A stretch of 64,000 nt of DNA. It comes from Pectobacterium wasabiae CFBP 3304 (lineage in GTDB: Bacteria; Pseudomonadota; Gammaproteobacteria; Enterobacterales; Enterobacteriaceae). The notes below the pieces were generated by a model that saw nothing but the letters and a program-made list of their open reading frames with translations, had not been told where the DNA came from and searched no databases. The first letter of the stretch is position 1. Every line of letters begins with the position of its first letter. The stretch spans positions 2,976,001 through 3,040,000 of the forward strand of contig NZ_CP015750.1 of NCBI RefSeq assembly GCF_001742185.1. The letters run 5' to 3'. Made by a program: the position numbers and the translations under genes. Shown here piece after piece: positions 34,339 to 44,038 of this stretch.

Positions 34339-36428
34339 TGGCGACGCGCGGGTTGAAAAAGCCGCGCGGGCGTACCGTTACACTGGCATTTGGGCAAGGT
34401 ATTGTCGGGTTGGTCGGGCAACGTGCCGAGCCCATCAATCTGGCAGATGCTCGTGCGCATCCCAGCTTTAAATTCATCCCCGCGGTGAAAGAGCAACATT
34501 TCCGCTCTTTTCTTGGCGTTCCCATTATTTACCGTCGTCACCTGTTGGGCGTGCTGGTGGTTCAACAGCGTGAACATCGTCAGTTTGATAAAAACGAAGA
34601 GTCGTTCATGGTGACGCTGGCCACGCAGATGGCCGCGATCCTTTCCCTTTCGCAGATAAAAACGCTCTTCGGTCAATACCGTCAGACGCGCGTCAAGGCG
34701 CTGGTAGCTGCCCCTGGCGTGGCGATTGCCCCTGGCTGGCAGGATTGCACCCAGCCTTCTCTGGAACAGGTGTTTCCTGCATCGAGTTTGGACAGCGAGC
34801 GTGAACGCTCTCGCTTAACGCTGGCGTTAGAAGAGGCGACGGCGGAATTCCGTCGCTTCAGCAAGCGGTTTAGCGCCAGTGCGCAGAAAGAGAGCGCGGC
34901 GATTTTCGATTTGTACTCGCATTTGCTGAATGACGCGCGGCTCAAACGTGAATTATTTCAGGAAGTCGATGCAGGCAATGCCGCTGAGTGGGCCGTCAAA
35001 CTGGTGATCGAACGCTTTGCCGCGCAGTTTACCCATTTGCAGGATACTTATTTACGTGAGCGTGCTGGCGACCTGCGTGCGTTAGGGCAACGACTGCTGT
35101 TTCACCTCGACGATAATGCGCAAATCATGGGGCAGTGGCCTGAACGCTTTATCCTCGTGGCGGACGAATTAACGGCTACGTTGCTGGCAGAACTGCCGCC
35201 GGAGCGGTTAGCGGGCGTCGTTGTCTATGACGGTGCCGCCAATTCACATGCGGCGATCTTGGTGCGAGCCATGGGCATTCCGACGCTGGTTGGCGCGGAC
35301 ATTCAGCCTGACCTGCTGCATCAGCGTCAGCTTATCATTGACGGCTATCGCGGTGAGTTGCTCGTCGACCCTGAGCCGGTGTTGGTGCAGGAATACCAGC
35401 GCCTGCTGACGGAAGAAAATGAGCTGACTCGTCTAGCCGAAGGCGAGATGGAGCAGCCTGCCGTGCTGAAAAGCGGCGAACGCATTCAGGTTATGCTGAA
35501 TGCGGGCTTAAGTGCCGAACATGAAAAACGCTTTATCAATCAGGTTGATGGTGTTGGGCTGTACCGCACGGAAATCCCTTTTATGCTGCATAACGGGTTT
35601 CCGTCCGAAGATGAGCAAATGGCGCAATATCAAAGTATGTTGCAGCTTTATCCTACGCGCCCTGTGATGCTCCGCACGCTGGATATTGGTGCAGATAAGC
35701 CGTTACCTTATCTGCCTATCAGCGAGGAGAACCCGTGTCTTGGCTGGCGCGGCATTCGTATTACGCTCGATCAGCCTGAAATCTTTCTGATTCAGGCGCG
35801 TGCCATGCTGCGTGCTAATGCGCATATCGGCAATCTCAATATCCTGCTGCCGATGATCAGCAGTCTGGACGAAATCAGTGAAGCGCGCCGCCTGATCGAT
35901 CAGGCGGCAGGTGAGGTAGAGGAATTATTGGGCTTCCCGCAGCCCAAGCCGCGGATTGGGATCATGATTGAAGTGCCGTCGATGCTATTTCTGCTCCCTC
36001 ATCTGGCTTCACGTATCGATTTTGTTTCGGTTGGTACCAACGATCTGACGCAATATCTGCTGGCGGTGGATCGTAACAACGCCCACGTTGCATCGCTCTA
36101 TGACAGCCTTCATCCCTCGATGTTGCAGGCACTGAGGATGATCGCTGTCGAGTGCGAACGGCATAACATTCCGCTTTCCGTGTGCGGTGAAATGGCCGGG
36201 GAAGCGCTTGGCGCACTGCTATTGACCGGGCTGGGTTATCGTTCGCTCAGTATGAACGGACGCAGCGTGGCGCGAATTAAATACCTGCTGCGCCAAATTA
36301 CGCTGGCTGAGTCGCAGGCGTTGGTGCAGCAATTACTGAACGCACAGAGTGCGATGGAAGTCCGGCAGTGGGCGGCGATTTTCATGGAAGAGCGCGGGTT
36401 GGGCGGCTTGATTCGCGGCGGGCGCTAA
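34182..36428 (+). CDS. ptsP: PEP-protein phosphotransferase of the nitrogen PTS (EI-Ntr)
   Basis: First enzyme of PTS-Ntr: autophosphorylates from PEP and passes phosphate to NPr. 748 residues, the same as in E. coli. The N-terminal GAF domain (1-170) is followed by the PTS EI N-terminal region. The phospho-His lies in [22 protein letters not shown] (about residue 356) and the C-terminal TIM barrel shows [10 protein letters not shown] and [20 protein letters not shown]. It follows rppH by 12 bp relative to the ancestral rppH stop, and is in the same order as in E. coli. Confidence 0.96.
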   Translation: MLTRLREIVENVAATARLSDALDILVNETCQAMDTEVCSIYLADHDRQCYYLMATRGLKKPRGRTVTLAFGQGIVGLVGQRAEPINLADARAHPSFKFIPAVKEQHFRSFLGVPIIYRRHLLGVLVVQQREHRQFDKNEESFMVTLATQMAAILSLSQIKTLFGQYRQTRVKALVAAPGVAIAPGWQDCTQPSLEQVFPASSLDSERERSRLTLALEEATAEFRRFSKRFSASAQKESAAIFDLYSHLLNDARLKRELFQEVDAGNAAEWAVKLVIERFAAQFTHLQDTYLRERAGDLRALGQRLLFHLDDNAQIMGQWPERFILVADELTATLLAELPPERLAGVVVYDGAANSHAAILVRAMGIPTLVGADIQPDLLHQRQLIIDGYRGELLVDPEPVLVQEYQRLLTEENELTRLAEGEMEQPAVLKSGERIQVMLNAGLSAEHEKRFINQVDGVGLYRTEIPFMLHNGFPSEDEQMAQYQSMLQLYPTRPVMLRTLDIGADKPLPYLPISEENPCLGWRGIRITLDQPEIFLIQARAMLRANAHIGNLNILLPMISSLDEISEARRLIDQAAGEVEELLGFPQPKPRIGIMIEVPSMLFLLPHLASRIDFVSVGTNDLTQYLLAVDRNNAHVASLYDSLHPSMLQALRMIAVECERHNIPLSVCGEMAGEALGALLLTGLGYRSLSMNGRSVARIKYLLRQITLAESQALVQQLLNAQSAMEVRQWAAIFMEERGLGGLIRGGR

Positions 36429-36651
36429 TTTGTAGCGATGCAATTTTTACCGATACATCACTCTTTAATTGCGAATAAATGTTTAACGACGGCTCAATGT
36501 TTTACAGAACTTTTCCCGTGCAAGGTCAACGAGCACGGGTGCGTATGCTATGATTCGCCACCGCGGTTCGCAGGAACGGATTCATTCTCCTGCCTTTTGC
36601 CTATCAATGACGATCCCGAAAGCAGGGATAACACAATAAAATATGTGGTGA

Positions 36652-37521
36652 ATGATGACGACAAGCTATCTGGCGTTTCCTCAGTTTGATCCAGTGATTT
36701 TCTCAATTGGCCCGCTGGCGCTGCACTGGTATGGGCTGATGTATCTGGTGGGTTTTGTATTTGCCATGTGGTTGGCGGTGCGTCGGGCGAATAAACCAGG
36801 TAGCGGTTGGACCAAGGATGAAGTCGAAAATCTGCTGTATATGGGGTTCCTTGGGGTCTTCGTCGGCGGGCGACTGGGCTATGTTCTGTTTTATGCCTTC
36901 CCGTCATTTCTTGAAAACCCGCTCTATCTTTTCAAAGTCTGGGATGGCGGCATGTCGTTCCACGGCGGCTTGATGGGCGTTATCTGCGTCATGCTGTGGT
37001 TTGCTCACCGGACCAAACGCCATTTCTTCCAGGTCGCTGATTTTATTGCGCCTCTGATTCCTTTCGGACTCGGTGCTGGCCGTTTGGGCAACTTTATCAA
37101 CGGTGAACTGTGGGGACGTGTTACAACAGATACCCCGTGGGCCATGCTGTTTCCTGGTTCGCGCAGCGAAGATATGATGCTGGCCGTTAGCAACCCGCAA
37201 TGGCAGACGATTTTCAATCAGTACGGTATGCTACCGCGTCATCCTTCCCAACTGTATCAAATGATGCTGGAAGGTGTGGCTCTGTTTATCATTCTGAACC
37301 TCTTTATTCGTAAATCTCGGCCAATGGGCAGCGTGTCGGGGCTTTTCCTTATCTGCTACGGCATGTTCAGAATTATTACCGAATTCTTCCGTCAGCCGGA
37401 TGCGCAATTGGGTCTATTCGGTGACCTGTTCAGCATGGGACAAATCCTGTCGCTGCCAATGGTGATCGCCGGTGTTCTGATGATGGTCTGGGCTTATCGC
37501 CGTCAGCCTGCACAGCAATAA
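36652..37521 (+). CDS. lgt: Phosphatidylglycerol-prolipoprotein diacylglyceryl transferase
   Basis: Inner-membrane enzyme that attaches diacylglycerol to the lipobox Cys. 289 residues with about seven helices, the conserved HGGLMG near residue 103 and the Lgt signature [14 protein letters not shown] near residue 143. The first of two ATGs (36652) is used; the ribosome-binding site (GTGGTGA) is weak. 36 bp separate it from thyA, so they are cotranscribed. Confidence 0.96.
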   Translation: MMTTSYLAFPQFDPVIFSIGPLALHWYGLMYLVGFVFAMWLAVRRANKPGSGWTKDEVENLLYMGFLGVFVGGRLGYVLFYAFPSFLENPLYLFKVWDGGMSFHGGLMGVICVMLWFAHRTKRHFFQVADFIAPLIPFGLGAGRLGNFINGELWGRVTTDTPWAMLFPGSRSEDMMLAVSNPQWQTIFNQYGMLPRHPSQLYQMMLEGVALFIILNLFIRKSRPMGSVSGLFLICYGMFRIITEFFRQPDAQLGLFGDLFSMGQILSLPMVIAGVLMMVWAYRRQPAQQ

Positions 37522-37557
37522 TCCGCTGTCCTTCTTTAATATTTGTGGTGAGGTAGT

Positions 37558-38352
37558 ATGAAACAGTATCTGGATCTGATGAACAAAGTGCTTGAAGAAG
37601 GCACGCCGAAGGCCGACCGTACCGGCACGGGTACGCGTTCCATTTTCGGTCATCAGATGCGTTTCAACTTGCAGGACGGATTTCCGCTGGTTACCACCAA
37701 AAAATGCCACCTGCGTTCGATTATCCATGAACTGCTCTGGTTCCTTAATGGCGATACCAATGTTGCTTATCTGAATGAAAATAAAGTCAGCATTTGGGAC
37801 GAATGGGCAGATGAGAACGGTGATTTGGGACCGGTTTATGGCAAGCAGTGGCGTTCGTGGGGGGCGGCTGATGGTCGTCAGATCGACCAACTGAAGAATG
37901 TTCTGACCCAGTTGAGACAAGATCCAGATTCTCGCCGTATCATCGTTTCTGCCTGGAACGTGGGTGAGCTGGACAAAATGGCGTTGGCACCATGCCACGC
38001 GTTTTTCCAGTTCTACGTGGCAGATGGCAAACTCTCTTGCCAACTTTATCAGCGTTCATGCGATATCTTCCTCGGCTTGCCGTTCAACATCGCCAGCTAT
38101 GCGTTGCTGGTACATATGGTGGCGCAGCAGTGTGATTTGGACGTTGGTGATTTTGTCTGGACTGGTGGCGACACGCATTTGTACAACAACCATATGGAAC
38201 AGACGCATTTACAGTTGAGCCGTGAACCGCGCACGTTGCCTAAACTGGTGATTAAGCGCCGCCCCGATACGTTGTTCGACTATCGCTTCGACGATTTTGA
38301 AATCGAGGGATACGATCCGCATCCCGCCATCAAAGCGCCAGTTGCGATCTAA
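37558..38352 (+). CDS. thyA: Thymidylate synthase
   Basis: Makes dTMP from dUMP with methylene-THF. 264 residues, identical in length to E. coli. The catalytic Cys146 is in [12 protein letters not shown], folate/dUMP-site segments are [19 protein letters not shown] and [12 protein letters not shown], and the C-terminus ends in AI before the stop. A terminator follows. Confidence 0.98.
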   Translation: MKQYLDLMNKVLEEGTPKADRTGTGTRSIFGHQMRFNLQDGFPLVTTKKCHLRSIIHELLWFLNGDTNVAYLNENKVSIWDEWADENGDLGPVYGKQWRSWGAADGRQIDQLKNVLTQLRQDPDSRRIIVSAWNVGELDKMALAPCHAFFQFYVADGKLSCQLYQRSCDIFLGLPFNIASYALLVHMVAQQCDLDVGDFVWTGGDTHLYNNHMEQTHLQLSREPRTLPKLVIKRRPDTLFDYRFDDFEIEGYDPHPAIKAPVAI

Positions 38353-38370
38353 AGCCTTCCACCGTTTCTC

Positions 38371-38396
38371 AGGGCCGCGTAATGCGGCCCTTTTTG
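38371..38396 (+). terminator. Intrinsic terminator after thyA
   Basis: GGGCCGC-GTAAT-GCGGCCC followed by five T. Confidence 0.9.
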
Positions 38397-38526
38397 TTTC
38401 CTTGTTTTCCCTATCTCCCCGCACGCTTTTTCTATTGTTACATCATTGCAGTAAAACATTGCGAGCCGCCGCGAATAACGCCATTAACACGCTGTTTTTA
38501 TTGATATAACTAATTATCCTGATGCC

Positions 38527-39030
38527 ATGAAAATAAGGAATCGACAACAGCGGGGGTTTACCTTGCTTGAATTAATGGTGGTGCTGACGATCGTGGCGCT
38601 GATAGCGGGCGGCGGCCTGCATGGCTGGGTTCAGTATCAGCAGGCAATCCGTCTGGAACAGAGTGCGCAGCAACTGCTGGACTTCCTGGGGCGGGTTCAA
38701 GCAAATGCCTATTGGCATAACGAAACCCAGACCGTGAGGCTTCAACAACAGGGGGCGCTATGGTGCATAGTGGTTAGTCAGAGTGAAAAACAGGTCGAGG
38801 ATGTGTGCCGTGAGAACCACCCTAGGCAGTTTGTTCGCCGTTCTCAGGATGTGGTGCTGGCAACGTTCACAAGTAATGTTTTTACGTTCTTTGGCTTGCG
38901 TAACGCCGCACAAGCTGGGCACATCTCGTTGTCGAATGCTGCGGGGAAACTGCGTCTTGTTATCTCAGTGAGGGGACGTATGCGTCTGTGCAGTGAGTCG
39001 CAGGTTGTCTTGGCGATTCCCTTATGTTGA
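38527..39030 (+). CDS. ppdA: Pseudopilin PpdA
   Basis: A 167-residue type II secretion/type IV pilus-like minor pseudopilin. The prepilin signal NRQQRGFTLLELMVVLTIVALIAGG has the peptidase site between Gly10 and Phe11, Glu at +5, and a hydrophobic helix. It is first of four small genes before recC, as in E. coli (ppdA-ppdB-ygdB-ppdC). The ppdB start overlaps its end by 7 bp. Whether it builds a pilus is not known. Confidence 0.9.
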   Translation: MKIRNRQQRGFTLLELMVVLTIVALIAGGGLHGWVQYQQAIRLEQSAQQLLDFLGRVQANAYWHNETQTVRLQQQGALWCIVVSQSEKQVEDVCRENHPRQFVRRSQDVVLATFTSNVFTFFGLRNAAQAGHISLSNAAGKLRLVISVRGRMRLCSESQVVLAIPLC

Positions 39031-39665
39031 AACAGATCGTGTTGAAGCCGAACGTGTTAAGGAAAACAGCGTTGAGGCAAGCAGGGGCTGGGCGTGAACA
39101 GCGCGGCTTCACACTGCCGGAAATCCTGCTGGCATTGAGCTTAGGCAGCCTGATTATGCTATCGGCGGCACAGTTGTACCCGCTGTTACGCAGCCAAAGT
39201 CAGGACAGCACACAGCGTGTTCGGCTGGAGCAACTATTCAGTCAGGTAGCGATGGGAATTGAGAAAGACATCCGGCGGGCCGGTTTCTGTGCGGGCTCGT
39301 GTCAGGGAAAGGCGATCAGCATCGGGAATTACCCGGGAGAGACGGAAAACAGTTGTCTGAATGTCTCCTACGATCTGAACCGAAATGGCGTTTGGGATGG
39401 TGGAGAACAGCAGGATGCGGAATCTTTTGGTTATCGCTTGCGTGGTCGGTCGCTGGAGATTCAGAGTGGTGCACATAACTGTCAGGGCGACAGATGGGAG
39501 AGGCTGTTTGATCCGCAGGAGGTCGTGCTCACGGTGTTCCAGTTACAGCATCTGGCTGCGCAAAATGGTGTGGCGTTGTACGAATTACAACTGGCTGGCT
39601 ATTGGGCTAAACGCCCTGCCGTTCGGCAGCATATTACCCGCCTGATACTGGGACGTAACCAATGA
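39024..39665 (+). CDS. ppdB: Pseudopilin PpdB
   Basis: A 213-residue minor pseudopilin. The leader is unusually long: the prepilin site EQRGFTLPEILLALSLGSLI begins near residue 27. The extracellular domain has several cysteines (AGFCAGSCQGKA). Overlaps ygdB by 4 bp (ATGA). Confidence 0.88.
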   Translation: MLKQIVLKPNVLRKTALRQAGAGREQRGFTLPEILLALSLGSLIMLSAAQLYPLLRSQSQDSTQRVRLEQLFSQVAMGIEKDIRRAGFCAGSCQGKAISIGNYPGETENSCLNVSYDLNRNGVWDGGEQQDAESFGYRLRGRSLEIQSGAHNCQGDRWERLFDPQEVVLTVFQLQHLAAQNGVALYELQLAGYWAKRPAVRQHITRLILGRNQ

Positions 39666-40117
39666 AGAAAGGATCGCAAAAGGGAAGCGGCACACTGGCG
39701 ATGGTGATGTTGATCGCCATTATCGGCCTGTTGTTGATGTCCGGTTTGCAGCGCCAGCTTGATGCTACCATTCAGGTGGGGAGCGATGAGCGACATTATC
39801 TGCGTGCCTTCAATCAGGCATTGTCTTCGCTGAACTGGGCAAGAGGGCAGCAGTGGAACACGATAAAGGAAAGCTGGCAGTGTCAGCAATTGCCGGCAGA
39901 ACAACTCGTGGTGTGTTTGCGAATGGCCTCTGATGGGACGCAAGGATTATTGCGTGGTGAAGGGACACTCCCCGCTTCGGCGTGGCCGTTGAGGTTGTAC
40001 CAACGTGTGTCATTTTCGGCGCTGTCGCCGGGTCAGATTGCGATTCGGCCATTGGGTAACGGTTGGCTGGACTTTTGCCCTGATAAGGACGTAACACGCT
40101 GTGATGCAACGGAATAG
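39662..40117 (+). CDS. ygdB: DUF2509 family protein YgdB
   Basis: A 151-residue protein with an N-terminal signal-anchor helix (GTLAMVMLIAIIGLLLMSGL), lacking the GF-T/S-LxE prepilin box. The rest resembles PilX/GspK-like minor pilins. It is embedded in the pseudopilin operon and likely part of the same assembly. Confidence 0.85.
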   Translation: MKKGSQKGSGTLAMVMLIAIIGLLLMSGLQRQLDATIQVGSDERHYLRAFNQALSSLNWARGQQWNTIKESWQCQQLPAEQLVVCLRMASDGTQGLLRGEGTLPASAWPLRLYQRVSFSALSPGQIAIRPLGNGWLDFCPDKDVTRCDATE

Positions 40118-40496
40118 TGTAGTGAATAACAGATTCGTGAATCATCAATCCGGTTTTAGCCTGCTGGAGACGCTCGTGGCGGCGCTGCTATTTGCCATAT
40201 CACTGATGGGATTACTGCAATATCACCAGATCTTACAACAGTCATTTCAGCACCAGTTGCAGCAGCGTCAGGCCTGGCGGTTTGCGATGCAGCAGTTGGA
40301 GGCTTATGAAGCAGGTATGCCGTATCATCCGTCAGAGCCTGATAATATTACGCCCCTTTCGAGTAAAAACTGGCAGTTTAGTCTGTCAGAGCAGTTGCAG
40401 AGCGGCGAATGCCGTCTGGTAACGGTAAGGGTCATGACGCCACGTCGCTATCAGGCTACACTGAACCGTTGGTTTTGCCAGCCATCGCCTGTTTAG
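40101..40496 (+). CDS. ppdC: Pseudopilin PpdC
   Basis: A 131-residue pseudopilin with prepilin site HQSGFSLLETLVAALLFAISLMG near residue 18 (Gly/Phe cleavage, Glu at +5). It overlaps ygdB by 17 bp; a second Met at residue 2 is possible. Recruited before recC as in E. coli; the two systems are functionally unrelated. Confidence 0.88.
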   Translation: MMQRNSVVNNRFVNHQSGFSLLETLVAALLFAISLMGLLQYHQILQQSFQHQLQQRQAWRFAMQQLEAYEAGMPYHPSEPDNITPLSSKNWQFSLSEQLQSGECRLVTVRVMTPRRYQATLNRWFCQPSPV

Positions 40497-40554
40497 TCGG
40501 TGTGTGAGTTAACTATGCATTATAAATCGTAAGCCGCGGCAAGCAGGAGACAGA

Positions 40555-43500
40555 ATGTTTAGAATCTATCACTCCAATCAGTTGGATATCTTGAAAGAAC
40601 TGATGGTTGAGCTGATAAAACGTCAGCCACTTGCGGACCCCTTCCAGCAGGAAGTGATTTTGGTGCAAAGCCCAGGGATGGCGCAGTGGTTGCAAATTGA
40701 ACTGGCTGGGGATTTTGGTATTGCTGCCAACATTCAATTCCCGTTGCCCGGTGTTTTCTTGTGGAATATGTGTCGCCATGTGCTGTCGGATATTCCAAAA
40801 GAAAGCGCCTTTAGCAAGGGTGCGATGACGTGGAAGCTCATGCATTTGCTGCCTGATTTACTGGAACAGCCTGATTTTGCGGCGCTCAATCACTATTTGC
40901 AGGATGATGAGAACCAGCGCAAGCTGCATCAGTTGGCCGGGCGCGTGGCGGATCTTTTCGATCAATATCTGATTTATCGCCCCGAGTGGATTAAAGCATG
41001 GCAAGAGGGGAAACAGGTTGACGATCTCGGTGGTAACCAACTGTGGCAGTCGGCGCTGTGGCGTGCGCTGGTGGATTACACGCGCGAATTGGCGCAGCCC
41101 GAATGGCACCATGCGATTCTGTACCAACGGTTTATTAATGCGCTAGAGCAGGAAAAAACATGCCCGAAAGGCCTGCCGCCACGCGTTTTTATTTGCGGTA
41201 TTTCGGCACTCCCCCCCATCTATTTACAGGCGCTGAATGCGCTGGCGCAGCACATTGATGTGCATCTGTTATTTACCAATCCCTGTCGCCATTACTGGAG
41301 TGACATTCAGGATTATAAATTTCTGGCGAAGCTAAAAGCCCGCAACCGTCGTATACACTGCTTTGATAGCGAACAGACTGATGAAACTCGCCCGTTGTTT
41401 CGCGATCTCTCACAGGCGGAAATGCTGTTCAATGACGACGGTAAACAGTCGATTAATAACCCGTTACTGGCATCGTGGGGCAAACTGGGGCGAGATAACC
41501 TTTATCTGCTAGCTGAGCTCGATAATGTGCAGGAGATCGATGCCTTTGTTGAATCGGATGGTGAAAATCTACTGCAAACTTTGCAGCGCGATATTCTTGA
41601 ATTGGAAGATCGCGCAGTGGTAGCCGTTAGCCATGAGACTCAAAACACCAGCACGCAAAAGCGCCTGCTACTACTCGACGATCGCTCGGTTGATTTTCAC
41701 GCTTGCCATAGTCCACAACGTGAGGTTGAAGTGCTTCACGATCGGCTGTTGGCGATGATGGCGGACGATCCTGAGTTGATGCCGCGTGATGTCATTGTGA
41801 TGATGGCGGATATCGATAGCTATACGCCGTTTATTCAGGCGGTATTTGGCAATGCGCCGGATAACCGCTACCTACCTTTTGCCATATCTGACCAGCGTGC
41901 GCGACATGCGCATCCCGCATTGCAGGCGGTGATCAGCCTGCTGGATTTACCCACAAGCCGTTTTACGGCGGAACAGGTTCTGGCATTGCTTGAAGTGCCT
42001 GCACTGGCTGCCCGTTTCGGTATTCAGGAAGAAGGGTTACGACGTCTGCGCCTGTGGGTGGTGGAGTCGGGTGTACGTTGGGGGTTGGATGATGACAACG
42101 TGCGCGATCTTATGTTGCCACCAACAGGCCAGCATACGTGGCGTTTTGGCTTGACGAGAATGCTGCTGGGCTATGCGATGGACAGCCGGGTCGGCGATTG
42201 GCAGGGGGTGCTGCCTTACGATGAATCCAGCGGTTTGATTGCAGAGTTGGCCGGTCAACTGGCTGAACTGCTGATGCAGATCCATCAATGGCGTCAGCGT
42301 CTGTCTCAACCGCGTGTGCTTGTCGATTGGCTACCGCTCTGTCGAGAACTGATCGAAACCTTCTTTGATGCTGACAGCGAGACTGAAGCCGCGCTGGCAT
42401 TGGTTGAAAAGCAGTGGCAATACGTGATTAGCATGGGCACGATGGCTCGTTATCCGCAGCAGGTGCCGATTTCCCGACTACGTGATGAACTGTCACGGCG
42501 TCTCGATCAGGAGCGACTTAGCCAGCGATTTTTGGCCGGATCTATCAATTTCTGTACGCTGATGCCTATGCGTTCTATTCCGTTTAAGGTCGTGTGTTTA
42601 TTGGGCATGAATGATGGCGTTTACCCACGAACGCTACCGCCGCTTGGGTTCGATCTGATGGGGCGAAAAATCAAACGTGGTGACCGTAGCCGACGTGACG
42701 ATGATCGCTACCTATTTCTTGAGGCGCTCTTGTCGGCACAGCGCAAGCTTTATATCAGCTATATCGGGCGCTCGATCCAAGATAATACGCGCCGCTATCC
42801 TTCTGTATTGGTCAGCGAACTGACGGAGTATATCGCACAGAGTTACGTCCTGCCGGGTGATGAAGCGCTGGATATCGATAGCAGCGCGGAGCGTGTTGTG
42901 AAGCATCTCTGCCGCGAGCATAGCCGCATGCCTTTTGATGCGAATAATTTTCTGCCGGTGCCACAGCCGTTGAGCTTTGCGGCAGAATGGTTAGCGGCGG
43001 CGAACCGAAAAGGGGAAGCCCAGCCTGATTTTGATCGTGAAGCGCTCTCGGAAAGAACGAGTGATCGCAGTGTCAGTTTGGACGATTTGAAGCGTTTCTA
43101 TCGTCACCCTGTTCGAGCCTTCTTTCAACTGCGGCTTGGCGTGAGTTTTATGCTGCACAGCGACGAACTGTTGGATGAAGAACCCTTTGTGGTTGATAAC
43201 CTTAACCGCTATCAATTGAATAGTGAACTGCTTAACACCTTGATTAATGAAGGTGATACGGAAAAACTGTATCGTCGCGCCAGAGCCGCAGGCGAGCTGC
43301 CCTATGGGGCATTCGGTGAAATTTACTGGCAGGAACAACAGCAGGATATGGCGCAACTGGCTGCGCGTGTGCGTGATGAGCTAACGCCAACGCTGTCGGT
43401 GAGTCGGGAAGTAGACATTATCCTTGACGGCGTGCGCGTCAGCGGTTGGCTGAATCAGGTACAGCCGGATGGTTTGCTGCGTTGGCGTCCAGGTACGCTT

Positions 43501-43953
43501 TCTATGAAAGACGGAATTACGCTGTGGTTGGAACATTTGGCTTACTGTGCCGCGGGCGGGCAGGGCGAAAGTCGGCTGTATGGGCGGGAAGACACTGCGT
43601 GGCGCTTTGCTGCCTTGTCGGAAGCGCAGGCCAGAGAACACCTGAGCGTCATGCTGGATGGATATCGTCAGGGAATGAGTAAGCCGCTATTACTGCTCAA
43701 TAAAGCAGGGAGTGCGTGGTTAGCTGAATGTTATGATCGTGAAAGTGATAGCCTGCGGTCGGATGAGGAGACGCAGAACAAAGCGCGTGCCCGCTTGCTG
43801 CAAGCCTGGCAGGGCAATATGGGAATGCGGGGCGAAGGCGAAGATTATTACCTGCAACGTATTGTTCGTGAATTGGATGAAAAACGAATGAATGAAGTGG
43901 TTGAAGCGGCACAAATCTGGCTACTGCCACCGTTCCGCTCTAATCTGGCTTGA
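40555..43953 (+). CDS. recC: Exodeoxyribonuclease V subunit gamma RecC
   Basis: Scaffold and Chi-recognition subunit of RecBCD. 1132 residues (E. coli 1122). It starts MFRIYHSNQLDILKELMVELI, with a degenerate helicase N-terminal half and an inactive nuclease-like C-terminal domain. The AGAC-AGA-ATG start is conventional. It is followed by ptrA after about 85 bp. Confidence 0.96.
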   Translation: MFRIYHSNQLDILKELMVELIKRQPLADPFQQEVILVQSPGMAQWLQIELAGDFGIAANIQFPLPGVFLWNMCRHVLSDIPKESAFSKGAMTWKLMHLLPDLLEQPDFAALNHYLQDDENQRKLHQLAGRVADLFDQYLIYRPEWIKAWQEGKQVDDLGGNQLWQSALWRALVDYTRELAQPEWHHAILYQRFINALEQEKTCPKGLPPRVFICGISALPPIYLQALNALAQHIDVHLLFTNPCRHYWSDIQDYKFLAKLKARNRRIHCFDSEQTDETRPLFRDLSQAEMLFNDDGKQSINNPLLASWGKLGRDNLYLLAELDNVQEIDAFVESDGENLLQTLQRDILELEDRAVVAVSHETQNTSTQKRLLLLDDRSVDFHACHSPQREVEVLHDRLLAMMADDPELMPRDVIVMMADIDSYTPFIQAVFGNAPDNRYLPFAISDQRARHAHPALQAVISLLDLPTSRFTAEQVLALLEVPALAARFGIQEEGLRRLRLWVVESGVRWGLDDDNVRDLMLPPTGQHTWRFGLTRMLLGYAMDSRVGDWQGVLPYDESSGLIAELAGQLAELLMQIHQWRQRLSQPRVLVDWLPLCRELIETFFDADSETEAALALVEKQWQYVISMGTMARYPQQVPISRLRDELSRRLDQERLSQRFLAGSINFCTLMPMRSIPFKVVCLLGMNDGVYPRTLPPLGFDLMGRKIKRGDRSRRDDDRYLFLEALLSAQRKLYISYIGRSIQDNTRRYPSVLVSELTEYIAQSYVLPGDEALDIDSSAERVVKHLCREHSRMPFDANNFLPVPQPLSFAAEWLAAANRKGEAQPDFDREALSERTSDRSVSLDDLKRFYRHPVRAFFQLRLGVSFMLHSDELLDEEPFVVDNLNRYQLNSELLNTLINEGDTEKLYRRARAAGELPYGAFGEIYWQEQQQDMAQLAARVRDELTPTLSVSREVDIILDGVRVSGWLNQVQPDGLLRWRPGTLSMKDGITLWLEHLAYCAAGGQGESRLYGREDTAWRFAALSEAQAREHLSVMLDGYRQGMSKPLLLLNKAGSAWLAECYDRESDSLRSDEETQNKARARLLQAWQGNMGMRGEGEDYYLQRIVRELDEKRMNEVVEAAQIWLLPPFRSNLA

Positions 43954-44038
43954 TAAGCTGGTTTTGAAGAGATTTCGAGGTGCGAAAAGATAACGCACTG
44001 CAACGTGAAAAGTGATGGATATGAGGTTGGAGAATTGC

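Noticed and set aside
36438..36689. 83-aa ORF between ptsP and lgt
   Set aside because: It overlaps the lgt start, has no good ribosome-binding site and no family resemblance; the region is better read as lgt upstream DNA.
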